Shown one piece after another: positions 17,984-26,104 of a DNA stretch of 64,000 nt. The stretch is taken from the NCBI GenBank assembly GCA_016198685.1, contig JACQID010000006.1:124001-188000 (forward strand). The letters are read 5' to 3'. Source of the DNA: Candidatus Aenigmatarchaeota archaeon. Lineage in GTDB: Archaea > Aenigmatarchaeota > Aenigmatarchaeia > GW2011-AR5. A program made the position numbers and the translations under genes. The notes under the pieces are model-generated. The model was given only the letters and a program-made list of their open reading frames with translations. It had not been told where the DNA came from and did not search any database. Every line of letters begins with the position of its first letter. Positions within the stretch are counted from its first letter, which is position 1.

Positions 17984-18236
17984 TTTTCTGCGTGCAACGA
18001 CACAGAACCCATACATTTTCTTATTTTTCCGCTTCAAACACGGCAAAAATGATAGGTCTGCCGTCCAAAAACAAGAAAGGCTTAATAAATTTTAATATTA
18101 TGATAGATTATAGTAATCAAAAATGATAACTTTAACGTATAAAAACACTGAAAATAATGTTTTAATAGTATATAGTAATCAATATTGATTACTATGATAA
18201 AACAAAGTATTTAAACAATGGCACGAATATAGAAAT
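17984..18236. promoter_or_regulatory. AT-rich spacer with a 24-bp palindrome before the AbiE pair
   Basis: This 253-bp gap separates cas3 from abiEi. Positions 18172-18195 are a perfect 24-bp palindrome with core AGTAATCAATATTGATTACT. A half-site, ATAGTAATCAA, occurs at 18110-18120. A TATA-like TATTTAAA follows at about 18206-18213 and the gene starts at 18237. The pattern fits an autoregulated toxin-antitoxin promoter. On the minus strand a short open stretch ending near 18030 reads KPFLFLDGRPIIFAVFEAEK, perhaps the end of a lost gene; I cannot identify it. Confidence 0.6.
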
Positions 18237-18938
18237 ATGAAGACGATAGAACTCCTGCAGAAGCTAAGAACTATGCCAGTTTTCACGGTAAATGATCTCT
18301 CCCGCATCCTGGGCAAAAGCGACAAATACGTGAAAGTTGTTGCGTACAGGCTCTGCAAACAGGGTCTTGTGAAGCGCATTGAGAGAGGGAAATATACCGT
18401 ATATGACGATGCTGTGGAAATAGCGTCGTACATAACAACGCCTTCTTACATAAGCTTCTGGACGGCTCTTCGCATATACGGTCTTACCGAGCAGCTACCG
18501 TCAGACGCTATGGTAGCAGTAACGAAGCCCAAAAAAGAGATAGATTTTGGGGGCACGAAAATAGCGTTTGCGAAAACGCGCCATTTCTGGGCGTATGGCA
18601 AGATGCGCTACAGAGAATTTGACATATTCATTGCAGACAAGGAGAAGTCCGTGATAGACAGCATGCTCTCGAAAAATACGCCGTTTGAAGAAGCGGCCAA
18701 GGCAATCTTGAGCGGCAAACTGAACTATGAAAAGCTTGTGGAATACGTTCGGAAGACTAAAAATCAATCGCTTGCCAAACGCGTTGGGTATCTCATGGAG
18801 AAAAATAAGGTTGATGCCAATGGACTCCTCGGCATGGTCGGGACATTGTATACGCGCTTAGACACATCGAGGAAAGTCAAAGGGAAGAGGGATTTCCGTT
18901 GGAAAATAATCGTCAATTCGGATGTGGATAAAATATGA
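18237..18938 (+). CDS. AbiEi-type antitoxin and transcriptional regulator
   Basis: A 233-residue protein with an N-terminal winged helix (residues 1-65: LRTMPVFTVNDLSRILGKSD, KYVKVVAYRLCKQGLVKRIE) followed by the AbiEi core (YITTPSYISFWTALRIYGLT, REFDIFIADKEKSVIDSMLS). In the type IV AbiE system the antitoxin represses its own promoter by binding inverted repeats and counteracts the nucleotidyltransferase toxin. Here a strong palindrome lies upstream. The stop overlaps the toxin start by 4 bp. The pair is placed between cas3 and cas4, which is unusual. The family assignment is good; the defensive role is known from bacterial AbiE and is inferred here. Confidence 0.85.
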   Translation: MKTIELLQKLRTMPVFTVNDLSRILGKSDKYVKVVAYRLCKQGLVKRIERGKYTVYDDAVEIASYITTPSYISFWTALRIYGLTEQLPSDAMVAVTKPKKEIDFGGTKIAFAKTRHFWAYGKMRYREFDIFIADKEKSVIDSMLSKNTPFEEAAKAILSGKLNYEKLVEYVRKTKNQSLAKRVGYLMEKNKVDANGLLGMVGTLYTRLDTSRKVKGKRDFRWKIIVNSDVDKI

Positions 18939-19717
18939 TATCTTTGGAAGAACTGAAATCGAAGGCAAAGTTAAAGGGGCTCGGGTTAGGAAACGCCGAA
19001 AAGGATTACCTGCTTGACTTGGTGCTTTTTTGGATATCAAAGAATACGAGAGACGAACTTATTTTCAAGGGAGGGACATGCCTGTACAAGTTTTACGGTC
19101 TGGGACGGTTTAGCGAGGACGTGGACTTTACCGCGGCGAAGCCAATAGACGTCGAGAGGTTATTGCAATCTATAACATCGGGCATAGAGCAATTCGGGAT
19201 AAACTGCCATGTCAGGGAAAAAAGAGAGCCCTTCAATTCGGTTCTTGCAACCATTAGATGCGAGGGTCCCCTTTACAACGGCACGCCGCAGACGTATTCA
19301 AGCGTCAGGATAGACATAAACAAGAAGTCCAGCATAGACATGGCGCCCGTGCTCAAGAGCTACTCTTCCATATATACTGAAATTCCATCATTCTCCATCC
19401 TGACGATGCAAGAGGGCGAAATAATGGCGGAAAAGGCGAGGGCTATCGTGACGAGGAACAAGGCCAGGGACTTGTATGACTTGTGGCATCTTATGACAAA
19501 AGGCATAATTATAGACAAAAACGTGATAGCGAAAAAGCTGGAATACTATAAAGCAGAATTTAACTATGCGGAATTTGAAAAAGCGGTAAAGGAAAAGGAA
19601 TCCGTGTGGGAAAGGGATCTTAAACCGCTTATAAGGAATTTGCCGGACTTTAATGAAATCCAAAAATCTGTACTCTCCGAGGCCAAAAAATGGAACTCCC
19701 GAAAGAAGCGTCAGTGA
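18935..19717 (+). CDS. AbiEii-type nucleotidyltransferase toxin
   Basis: A 260-residue member of the AbiEii/AbiGii nucleotidyltransferase family. The DNA polymerase beta-like motif is LIFKGGTCLYKFYGLGRF followed by SEDVDFT (residues about 45-70), the family's GGT-x-L-x-K...R-x-S-x-D-x-D-F. A later KARDLYDLWHLM is also typical. AbiEii toxins stop growth by nucleotidyl transfer, with MenT-like members shown to modify tRNA ends. All motif residues are present, so it should be active. The 3' end overlaps the cas4 start by 28 bp, tying the toxin to the adaptation genes. Base composition is like the host, unlike cas8b to cas3. Confidence 0.88.
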   Translation: MISLEELKSKAKLKGLGLGNAEKDYLLDLVLFWISKNTRDELIFKGGTCLYKFYGLGRFSEDVDFTAAKPIDVERLLQSITSGIEQFGINCHVREKREPFNSVLATIRCEGPLYNGTPQTYSSVRIDINKKSSIDMAPVLKSYSSIYTEIPSFSILTMQEGEIMAEKARAIVTRNKARDLYDLWHLMTKGIIIDKNVIAKKLEYYKAEFNYAEFEKAVKEKESVWERDLKPLIRNLPDFNEIQKSVLSEAKKWNSRKKRQ

Positions 19718-20190
19718 CAGGCGTCCAAGTTGCGTATTACATTATATGCAAACGCAAGTTGTGGCTATTTTCACATAAGATAACGATGGAGCATACTTCC
19801 GAGAAGGTCGCGATGGGAAGGATGCTTCATGAGGAATCATATGGTAGGAAGAAGAAGGAAATTGGGATAGGCAGCATAAAGATAGATTTTATCGAAAACA
19901 AAGGCGAAATCCACGAAGTGAAAAAGTCGAAAAGCCTTGAAGACGCCCACGAATGGCAGATGCTGTATTATCTCTATTATTTCAAGAAGTTGGGTATGGA
20001 CATGAAAGGGAAGATAGATTATCCGCTCACGCGGCAGAGGGTCGATGTGACGCTCACAGAAGAAAAAGAAAAACAGCTGGAACAGATTTTACGAGAAATC
20101 CAATCGATAACAGGCAAAGACTCGCCGCAAGAGCCTGTAAAACTCCCGTACTGCAAATCCTGCAGTTATTTCAATTTCTGCTGGTGCTGA
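19690..20190 (+). CDS. cas4: CRISPR adaptation exonuclease Cas4
   Basis: A 166-residue RecB-like nuclease with an Fe-S cluster. The first cysteine is in YYIICKRKLWLFSH and the last three in LPYCKSCSYFNFCWC at the C-terminus. The PD-(D/E)xK core includes KIDFIENKGEIHEVKKSK and the following AHEWQMLYYLYY. Cas4 helps choose PAM-adjacent prespacers and sets their orientation in integration. It starts inside the end of the AbiEii toxin gene, so its translation is coupled to the toxin. A 137-bp gap with its own TATA-like element separates it from cas1. Confidence 0.92.
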   Translation: MELPKEASVTGVQVAYYIICKRKLWLFSHKITMEHTSEKVAMGRMLHEESYGRKKKEIGIGSIKIDFIENKGEIHEVKKSKSLEDAHEWQMLYYLYYFKKLGMDMKGKIDYPLTRQRVDVTLTEEKEKQLEQILREIQSITGKDSPQEPVKLPYCKSCSYFNFCWC

Positions 20191-20327
20191 CAGTTAGCGA
20201 GCTTTAAATAATCACTTATGAGCACAGGTTGTGATATGAGCTTATCAAAACGCAATGTCTTGTGTGAGAAAACCATTTATTAAACAAAGGCGAGAGTAAT
20301 ATATATTTCTGATGCGCAGATGATGCA

Positions 20328-21317
20328 ATGGAAAAGAATTATTACATACTCAAAAGTGGCCGGCTCAGAAGGAAGCAGAATACGGTTTACTTCGAGGACA
20401 AAGACGGTCAGAAGCCGATACCGGTAAATGCGATAAATGCTATCTTCGCCTTTGGCGAACTGGACATAAACTCAAAGCTTCTGTTGTTTCTCTCGAAAAA
20501 CAAGATAGCGGTTCATTTTTTTAATTATTACGGTTTCTATTCTGGAAGCTTTTATCCGCGGGAATATCTTCTTTCCGGATTTCTTCTTGTAAAGCAGGCG
20601 GAAAGTTATCTTAACCCGGAGCGGCGGATAAACATAGCCAAAGAATTCATAAGAACCGCATCATTCAATATATTGCAAAACCTTAATTATTATGAGCGGC
20701 AAGGCAAAGACGTTTCTGCGACCATAAGAGCCATAGAATCGGAAAGAAATAATATAGAGACTGCCAGAAATATACCCGAACTGATGGGATCCGAAGGGCG
20801 AATGCGTGATCTCTATTACCAGTCATTTGATTCCATGCTTCGACCGGGCTTCGAGTTTGAGAAGCGCACGAAGAGGCCGCCGGAAAATATGATAAATTGC
20901 CTGATTTCTTTCGGCAATCAGCTCCTTTATACGGCGGTATTGAGTGAAATATACCACACCCAGCTCAATCCCACGATATCGTATCTTCATGAACCCGGAG
21001 CGAGGCGGTTTTCATTAAGCCTTGACGTAAGCGAAGTATTCAAGCCGATAATAGTAGACAGGATAATTTTCAATCTTATCAACAACAGAATAATAAAGGA
21101 GGAGCATTTCGACGACAATCTCAAATTCTGTTATCTGAATGAGGCAGGCCGGAGGATATTCTTGTCGCATTTTGACGAGAAAATGAAAACCACCATACAG
21201 CATAAAACGCTGAAAAGGAAAGTATCTTACCGTACTCTTATAAGGCTCGAATGCTATAGGCTGATAAAACACATAATTGAAGGCAAAAAATATGAAGGCT
21301 TCAGGATGTGGTGGTAA
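20328..21317 (+). CDS. cas1: CRISPR integrase Cas1 (type I-B)
   Basis: A 329-residue Cas1. It starts MEKNYYILKSGRLRRKQNTV. The metal-binding residues are visible as the glutamate in LMGSEGRMRDLYY (near 150), the histidine in SYLHEPGARRFSLSLD (near 225) and the following D/E in LDVSEVFKPIIVDR. It forms the integrase with Cas2 that inserts new spacers. It ends TAATG overlapping cas2. TATA-like sequence AATATATATTTC at about 20299-20310 suggests a separate promoter from that of cas4. Confidence 0.95.
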   Translation: MEKNYYILKSGRLRRKQNTVYFEDKDGQKPIPVNAINAIFAFGELDINSKLLLFLSKNKIAVHFFNYYGFYSGSFYPREYLLSGFLLVKQAESYLNPERRINIAKEFIRTASFNILQNLNYYERQGKDVSATIRAIESERNNIETARNIPELMGSEGRMRDLYYQSFDSMLRPGFEFEKRTKRPPENMINCLISFGNQLLYTAVLSEIYHTQLNPTISYLHEPGARRFSLSLDVSEVFKPIIVDRIIFNLINNRIIKEEHFDDNLKFCYLNEAGRRIFLSHFDEKMKTTIQHKTLKRKVSYRTLIRLECYRLIKHIIEGKKYEGFRMWW

Positions 21318-21580
21318 TGTACGTTATCATAGTCTACGATATCGCGCAGGAGAGGGTTTCCAAGGCATGCAGCCTGCTGAGGCGATACCTAAATTGGATC
21401 CAAAACTCCGTTTTTGAAGGTGAGGTCTCGGAAAGCGGGCTCCATAAGATAAAACAGGAAATCAAGAAAGTTGTAAAAGAAAGTGAGGATTCAGTCATTT
21501 TCTATGTTACCACGAGCAAAAAAATCGTGGAAAGGGAAGTTCTAGGCATAGAAAAGAATGACACCTCGAACCTGATATGA
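21317..21580 (+). CDS. cas2: CRISPR adaptation protein Cas2
   Basis: An 87-residue Cas2 from ATG 21317 (MYVIIVYDIAQERVSKACSL), which overlaps the cas1 stop by one base. The ferredoxin-like fold is evident: VYDI with the conserved aspartate, LNWIQNSVFEGEVSE and DSVIFYVTTSKKIVER. Its C-terminus is ordinary for the family. It is followed directly by the CRISPR leader. Two further in-frame GTG codons just upstream are less likely starts. Confidence 0.95.
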   Translation: MYVIIVYDIAQERVSKACSLLRRYLNWIQNSVFEGEVSESGLHKIKQEIKKVVKESEDSVIFYVTTSKKIVEREVLGIEKNDTSNLI

Positions 21581-21681
21581 TTTTCGGGGACATTTATATA
21601 TCGGGCTCACTATCCGTACTTCCCGAAACGTGTTTAAAAATACTCGTGAATATACCATAAATAAGCCGGTTTGCCCCGGGT
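21581..21681 (+). promoter_or_regulatory. CRISPR leader
   Basis: The 101 bp between cas2 and the first repeat should be the leader, because the opposite end of the array has the degenerate repeat. A TATA-like CATTTATATATC lies at 21591-21602 and could drive the precursor crRNA. The leader is not strongly AT-rich except for the runs around 21629-21660. Confidence 0.65.
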
Positions 21682-22990
21682 GTTTGAAGAGTACTTTTGT
21701 AGTATTGAAATTTACTCCAGGGCATACAGCTTGATCCGGCACAAACTGTTTGAAGAGTACTTTTGTAGTATTGAAATTTTAAGATTCTCATGATTGAGGT
21801 TGTCGATGATGATAAGTTTGAAGAGTACTTTTGTAGTATTGAAATTCGTCCTTCTCGCTCGCTACTCTTGTTGATAACGAACCGTTTGAAGAGTACTTTT
21901 GTAGTATTGAAATCTGAATTTAGATGTTCGCGATTTCGAAGAATTCAAAGGTTTGAAGAGTACTTTTGTAGTATTGAAATGCGAAACTTATTACAGCGAC
22001 CATTATCTCACGTTCATAAGTTTGAAGAGTACTTTTGTAGTATTGAAATTGTGTTAATTTCAGGTGCAGCCACAGACGCATCTGCAGTTTGAAGAGTACT
22101 TTTGTAGTATTGAAATCTTGTTATACCGTTCTCAGTTACGGAAGTGATGGTAGGTTTGAAGAGTACTTTTGTAGTATTGAAATTCGACAGTGTTAGATAT
22201 TGGGTCGCGGAATCTACCGGGTTTGAAGAGTACTTTTGTAGTATTGAAATTCATGCACCCCGATAAGCAAGCCCAAGTATTTGTCTGTTTGAAGAGTACT
22301 TTTGTAGTATTGAAATAAAGAATCTGACGCATGAAACAGGGAATACGCATTTAGTTTGAAGAGTACTTTTGTAGTATTGAAATTCGGGCGCACCGCCTGC
22401 TGGCGCTGTTTCTGAAACGTGTTTGAAGAGTACTTTTGTAGTATTGAAATAGTTCATCGTTCAATTCTCTAAGAGCAAGAATTTCGTCACGGTTTGAAGA
22501 GTACTTTTGTAGTATTGAAATACTGCGAAAACTGCTTCGAGTGCGCCTGACGCAACGCCCAGTTTGAAGAGTACTTTTGTAGTATTGAAATCAGCACGCC
22601 CTTGTCCGTGCTACCAAACTGCCGCTGCGTTTGAAGAGTACTTTTGTAGTATTGAAATTGAGGCCGAAGTTGTAAACAGAAAAGGGGAAAAACGTTTGAA
22701 GAGTACTTTTGTAGTATTGAAATCTGATCGCCTTCAAAGGAGTAGGGCTTGATTTTTCTTTGTTTGAAGAGTACTTTTGTAGTATTGAAATTACCATAGC
22801 GTCATGCTTTCACCTCGTCAAGTAGCCGTTTGAAGAGTACTTTTGTAGTATTGAAATATCAATTTTTCAAGAACATTCTGATATTTGCTTTTAGTTTGAA
22901 GAGTACTTTTGTAGTATTGAAATTATCTCGCCCTGCTTGATTCTATCTCGGCAAAACTAGGTTTGAAGAGTACTTTTGTAGCATTCTTAT
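21682..22990 (+). CRISPR. CRISPR array, 20 repeats of 30 bp and 19 spacers, type I-B
   Basis: Nineteen identical 30-bp repeats begin GTTTGAAGAGTACTTTTGTA and end GTATTGAAAT; the ATTGAAAT end is the usual 8-nt handle of type I-A/I-B crRNAs. Starts are at 21682, 21748, 21816, 21884, 21951, 22020, 22087, 22154, 22221, 22287, 22354, 22421, 22492, 22562, 22629, 22694, 22762, 22828 and 22894. A twentieth repeat at 22961-22990 is degenerate in its last third (GCATTCTTAT), marking the leader-distal end. Spacers are 35-41 bp, mostly 36-38, and all differ. Transcription is plus strand from the cas2 side. The lack of any repeat variation except the last suggests a well-maintained, active array. Confidence 0.98.
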
Positions 22991-23271
22991 ATCCTGCTGA
23001 TCTTCTCAGAGAGTTTGCGTTTCTCTATGGCAAAATCCTTGAGAAACCGGTAACCCGCGGCGCTAAGCTCGGCGCCTTTTGTCGTAGGCTGCAGGAAGCT
23101 GCATTGCTGTATTATGCGAAGAGAATAGCGTACCTGTTGCGGAGGAATCTCGGTTATTTTAGACAATTTCAGTATACCCAGAGGGCCTTGTTCCGACAGT
23201 AAGCGCATGATTCGTATGTGCCTTTCCATGAGTTGCAGTTCTTTTTTGACATTCTTTATGATTAAAACCAT
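22987..23271 (-). CDS. Small winged-helix DNA-binding protein
   Basis: A 94-residue protein with a helix-turn-helix: HIRIMRLLSEQGPLGILKLS then KITEIPPQQVRYSLRIIQQC and a wing TTKGAELSAAGYRFLKDF. It looks like an archaeal regulator of the MarR or phage-repressor-like group. The stop codon falls inside the degenerate terminal CRISPR repeat, so the gene abuts the array tail to tail. A 15-bp palindrome just upstream of its start is a likely operator. A link to CRISPR control is possible but not shown. Confidence 0.75.
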   Translation of the reverse strand: MVLIIKNVKKELQLMERHIRIMRLLSEQGPLGILKLSKITEIPPQQVRYSLRIIQQCSFLQPTTKGAELSAAGYRFLKDFAIEKRKLSEKISRI

Positions 23272-23274
23272 GTT

Positions 23275-23289
23275 ACTATGTTACATAGT
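23275..23289. promoter_or_regulatory. Palindromic operator candidate between two divergent genes
   Basis: ACTATGT, one base, then ACATAGT gives 7-bp perfect arms centred at 23282. It lies four bases upstream of the start of the minus-strand winged-helix gene and about 55 bp from the plus-strand gene at 23343. A TATA-like ATATTTAAAG follows at about 23295-23304 for the plus-strand gene. It fits a site for the winged-helix protein to act on both promoters. Confidence 0.5.
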
Positions 23290-23342
23290 TGCACATATTT
23301 AAAGGCACGTTTCATAATCAGCAAGGTAATAGAGGTGAAACA

Positions 23343-23576
23343 ATGGAGGCACGTATAAGGCTGAGAGAGCTTAATCCGGTACCCAAAGGGTGGAAACCCA
23401 TAGCCACGGTTCGCGTACCGTATGGATGCACGGATTTTACAGACGAGTGCATGCAGATAGCGCGAAACAGGGGATACGAACTTCCGGTTGCATTTGGCAT
23501 TAGAATCAGCCATTCGATTCCAAGACCATATGCAGATGAACCGGATCAGAAAATAGTGCAATTTTATGCGCTTTGA
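23343..23576 (+). CDS. Small protein of unknown function, 77 residues
   Basis: Starting at ATG 23343 with a good ribosome site (GAGGTGAAAC), the frame encodes MEARIRLRELNPVPKGWKPI and about 57 further residues. The middle reads VRVPYGCTDFTDECMQIARN. It is not a family I can name. It may be an antisense-free real gene: the ribosome site, the promoter and codon use are convincing. It shares a regulatory gap with the divergent winged-helix gene. Confidence 0.65.
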   Translation: MEARIRLRELNPVPKGWKPIATVRVPYGCTDFTDECMQIARNRGYELPVAFGIRISHSIPRPYADEPDQKIVQFYAL

Positions 23577-23632
23577 TTTTTTCCTTTTTTTGTCTTGCAA
23601 ACCAATAAAAGCCTTCCAATAGATGTGATTAG

Positions 23633-24709
23633 ATGGACATCGAACGCCGCATGGAACTGATCAAGCGCCCTCCGACAGAGGAAATAATCACAGAAGAAGA
23701 CCTGCGTTCGCTTCTGCAAACAAAGCAGAAGCCCATGGCGTATGACGGCTTTGAAACCAGCGGGCTCATGCACATAGGCAGCAGCGTGCTGCGTGCGATT
23801 AAGATAAACGACTTGCTTGAAGCAAAAGTTGATTTCACGCTTTGGATAGCTGACTGGTTCGCTTACATCAACAACAAAATGAAGGGCGATATGGAGCTCA
23901 TCAAGAAAACAGGTGAGTATTTCATAGAAGGATGGAAAGCATGCGGCGTTCCTGTCGAGAAGGTTCGCATCCTACGCACGAGCGATGCAGTTAAAGACCC
24001 TGATTATTGGAAGGGTGTCATCGATGTTGCCAAAGCAACGACACTACAAAGAACCCTGCGAGCCAGTCCCATAATGGGCCGGCAGGAAGCTGACATGAAA
24101 TATACATCACAGCTTTTCTATCCGATGATGCAGACATGGGATCCTTTTTACTTCAACGCAGACATACTCCAGTTAGGCATGGATCAGCGTCATGCAACCA
24201 TCTTGTCAAGGGAAGTTGCGCCAAAACTTGGAAGGCCAGTTCCTGTCTGCGTTCACCATCATTTGCTTGCCGGATTGCAAGGCTCGACCGGCAGGATGGG
24301 TCAGGAGACGGCAACGCTCATGGACGAAAAAATGAGCAAGTCAAAGCCCCAGACGGCAATATTCATCCATGACAGCAAGGAAGAAATAGAGGACAAGATA
24401 AAGAAGGCATACTGCCCTGAACGCTCGGCAGAAGGTAACCCTATCCTTGAAATGTGGAAATACATAATACTGAGAAATTTCAAATCAAGAACAATAGAAC
24501 GGCCTGCAAAATTCGGGGGGAACTTGGATATATATTCTTACGAGAATCTTGAGAGCATGTATTCTGAAGGTAAACTTCATCCAATGGACCTCAAGAAGGA
24601 AACTATTAATGCGATGGATGAAATCCTCTCTCCTGTAAGGAAGCATTTTGAAACGGGCAAAGCCAAGAAACTATATGAAACTGTCAAGACGGCGCATATC
24701 ACAAGATGA
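23633..24709 (+). CDS. tyrS: Tyrosyl-tRNA synthetase (archaeal/eukaryotic type)
   Basis: A 358-residue class I synthetase. The HIGH-like motif is LMHIGSSVLRAIK (near 46) and the KMSKS motif is DEKMSKSKPQTAIFI (near 228). YPMMQTWDPFYF and LQLGMDQRHATILSRE mark the tyrosine pocket of the archaeal group, which lacks the bacterial S4 domain. It charges tRNA-Tyr. The stop overlaps the next gene by 4 bp. Length is normal for archaea. Confidence 0.95.
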   Translation: MDIERRMELIKRPPTEEIITEEDLRSLLQTKQKPMAYDGFETSGLMHIGSSVLRAIKINDLLEAKVDFTLWIADWFAYINNKMKGDMELIKKTGEYFIEGWKACGVPVEKVRILRTSDAVKDPDYWKGVIDVAKATTLQRTLRASPIMGRQEADMKYTSQLFYPMMQTWDPFYFNADILQLGMDQRHATILSREVAPKLGRPVPVCVHHHLLAGLQGSTGRMGQETATLMDEKMSKSKPQTAIFIHDSKEEIEDKIKKAYCPERSAEGNPILEMWKYIILRNFKSRTIERPAKFGGNLDIYSYENLESMYSEGKLHPMDLKKETINAMDEILSPVRKHFETGKAKKLYETVKTAHITR

Positions 24710-25236
24710 TCGCAATAATTCTTCCCGGAAACGGCGGTCCTGACATTGACCGGAACTGGTACAAGAGCGTCAAGAAAGAGCTTGAGAGCTTAGGAATTCG
24801 CGTTGTTCTCCAAACCATGCCGGATCCGATTCTTGCGAGAAAAGAATTCTGGCTTCCTTTCATAGAGCATCATGCTTCACAGAAGCAAAAAGTCATACTG
24901 ATAGGTCATTCTTCCGGCGCAGTCGCGATACTGCGTTATCTGGAAACGCACAAGGCCGAAGGAGCGATTATAGCCGGCGCCTGCGTCACCGACCTTGGGG
25001 ACGATATGGAGAAAGCGAGCGGCTATTATGACAGCGCGTGGCAATGGGAAAGTATAAAGAAGAATACGGGATGGATAATCCAGTTCGCCTCCCGCGACGA
25101 CCCTTACATTCCGATAGAAGAGGAACGGTATATAAATGAAATGCTGAACACCGAGTATCATGAGTTTGAGGACAGAGGGCATTTCATGGATGATGATTTT
25201 CCTGAGCTTGTTCAAGAGCTAAGGAAAAAACTTTAG
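24706..25236 (+). CDS. Alpha/beta hydrolase, RBBP9/YdeN type
   Basis: A 176-residue serine hydrolase. LIGHSSGAVAILRYLE near residue 65 is the nucleophile elbow (GHSSG), the aspartate is in FASRDDPYIPIEEE and the histidine in EDRGHFMDDDFPEL. It begins MIAIILPGNGGPDIDRNWYK, typical of the RBBP9/YdeN group, whose natural substrates are poorly known. It is translationally coupled to tyrS by a 4-bp overlap. The end overlaps the convergent MGMT gene by 4 bp. Confidence 0.85.
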   Translation: MIAIILPGNGGPDIDRNWYKSVKKELESLGIRVVLQTMPDPILARKEFWLPFIEHHASQKQKVILIGHSSGAVAILRYLETHKAEGAIIAGACVTDLGDDMEKASGYYDSAWQWESIKKNTGWIIQFASRDDPYIPIEEERYINEMLNTEYHEFEDRGHFMDDDFPELVQELRKKL

Positions 25237-25589
25237 GGGAAACTCCATAGGTATCTCGCGTCTATTCTCCCGCCTTTGACAATCACACCATCCTGCGCCA
25301 ATAGCATAATCTTTTTTTCGATATTTGTTCCTTTCGTCTCGCCGGCATAGCCTCCAAGTGTACGGTCAGAACGGATAACCTTATAGCAGGGGCAGATATC
25401 TGTCCGTGGGTTTCTCTTCAATATCTGGCCCACTGCGCGTGGCGAAGTGCCAGCCGCACGGGCTAGTTCTTTGTATGTTACGACCTTTCCTTTCGGTATT
25501 TTTCGCAGTAGCAGAAGCGCCGGATGCAAGTTATTGAGAGGTACCATGAACGAATATTCGGCGTGTATTTTAAAACGTTTTCCATCCAA
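25233..25589 (-). CDS. Methylated-DNA-protein cysteine methyltransferase
   Basis: The 118-residue protein is the catalytic domain of O6-alkylguanine transferase with little or no N-terminal domain. The active site is ICPCYKVIRSD with the acceptor cysteine in PCYKV, the archaeal form of PCHRV. Upstream are KGKVVTYKELARAAGTSPRA (the DNA-binding helix-turn-helix) and VGQILKRNPR with the arginine finger; GGYAGETKG follows. It repairs alkylated guanine by suicide transfer. The start may be at 25589 or at 25547 (MVPLNNLHPALLLL); the nearer start leaves room for a promoter with the divergent FKBP gene eight bases away. Confidence 0.88.
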   Translation of the reverse strand: MDGKRFKIHAEYSFMVPLNNLHPALLLLRKIPKGKVVTYKELARAAGTSPRAVGQILKRNPRTDICPCYKVIRSDRTLGGYAGETKGTNIEKKIMLLAQDGVIVKGGRIDARYLWSFP

Positions 25590-25597
25590 GGTCTTTC

Positions 25598-26104
25598 ATG
25601 AAGCATATTCTTGTCGTACTTGCCGTTCTTGCAGCGGCAGGTTGCATCACAGGGAATGCATTGGACGGGATTGGTGATACTATGGCAGTTGAAAAAGGAG
25701 ATCATATTTTCGTCGATTATACAGGAACGCTGGGCGACGGCACGGTCTTCGATTCCTCCGAAGGGAAGGAACCGCTTGAGTTTGACGCAGGCGCGGGCCA
25801 GATGATAAAGGGCTTCGATGATGCGGTCATAGGAATGAAGAAGGGTGAAACAAAGAGCGTGACGATTGCCGCGAAGGACGCTTACGGTGAGCGAAGTGAG
25901 GATAACGTAATCGGCGTTTCGCTGACGAAGATAAGAGACGCAGGCATAATAGACCCGAAAGTCGGAGACGTGCTTTCTATGAGCGGACAGCCCGTGAAGA
26001 TAGTTTCCATTGACGGCGGCATAGTAAGAGTGGATGCGAATCATCCGTTGGCCGGAAAAGACCTGACCTTTAAAATAAAGGTCGTTGACATAAGGAAGAA
26101 GTGA
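25598..26104 (+). CDS. FKBP-type peptidyl-prolyl isomerase, membrane lipoprotein
   Basis: A 168-residue SlyD-like isomerase. The first 17 residues (MKHILVVLAVLAAAGC) end in a lipobox, so it should be lipid-anchored outside the cell. The FKBP domain follows: DYTGTLGDGTVFDSS, GAGQMIKGFDDAVIGMKKGE and, after an inserted IF chaperone domain (VSLTKIRDAGIIDPKVGDVL), DANHPLAGKDLTFKIKVVDI. It probably helps fold secreted proteins such as the surface proteins near 60-64 kb. The start is unambiguous. Its end meets the convergent Lrp gene without a gap. Confidence 0.92.
   Translation: MKHILVVLAVLAAAGCITGNALDGIGDTMAVEKGDHIFVDYTGTLGDGTVFDSSEGKEPLEFDAGAGQMIKGFDDAVIGMKKGETKSVTIAAKDAYGERSEDNVIGVSLTKIRDAGIIDPKVGDVLSMSGQPVKIVSIDGGIVRVDANHPLAGKDLTFKIKVVDIRKK

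Noticed and set aside
21790-22797. Several open frames across the CRISPR array on both strands
   Set aside because: They arise because the 30-bp repeat is open in several frames; the protein text repeats with the CRISPR unit.
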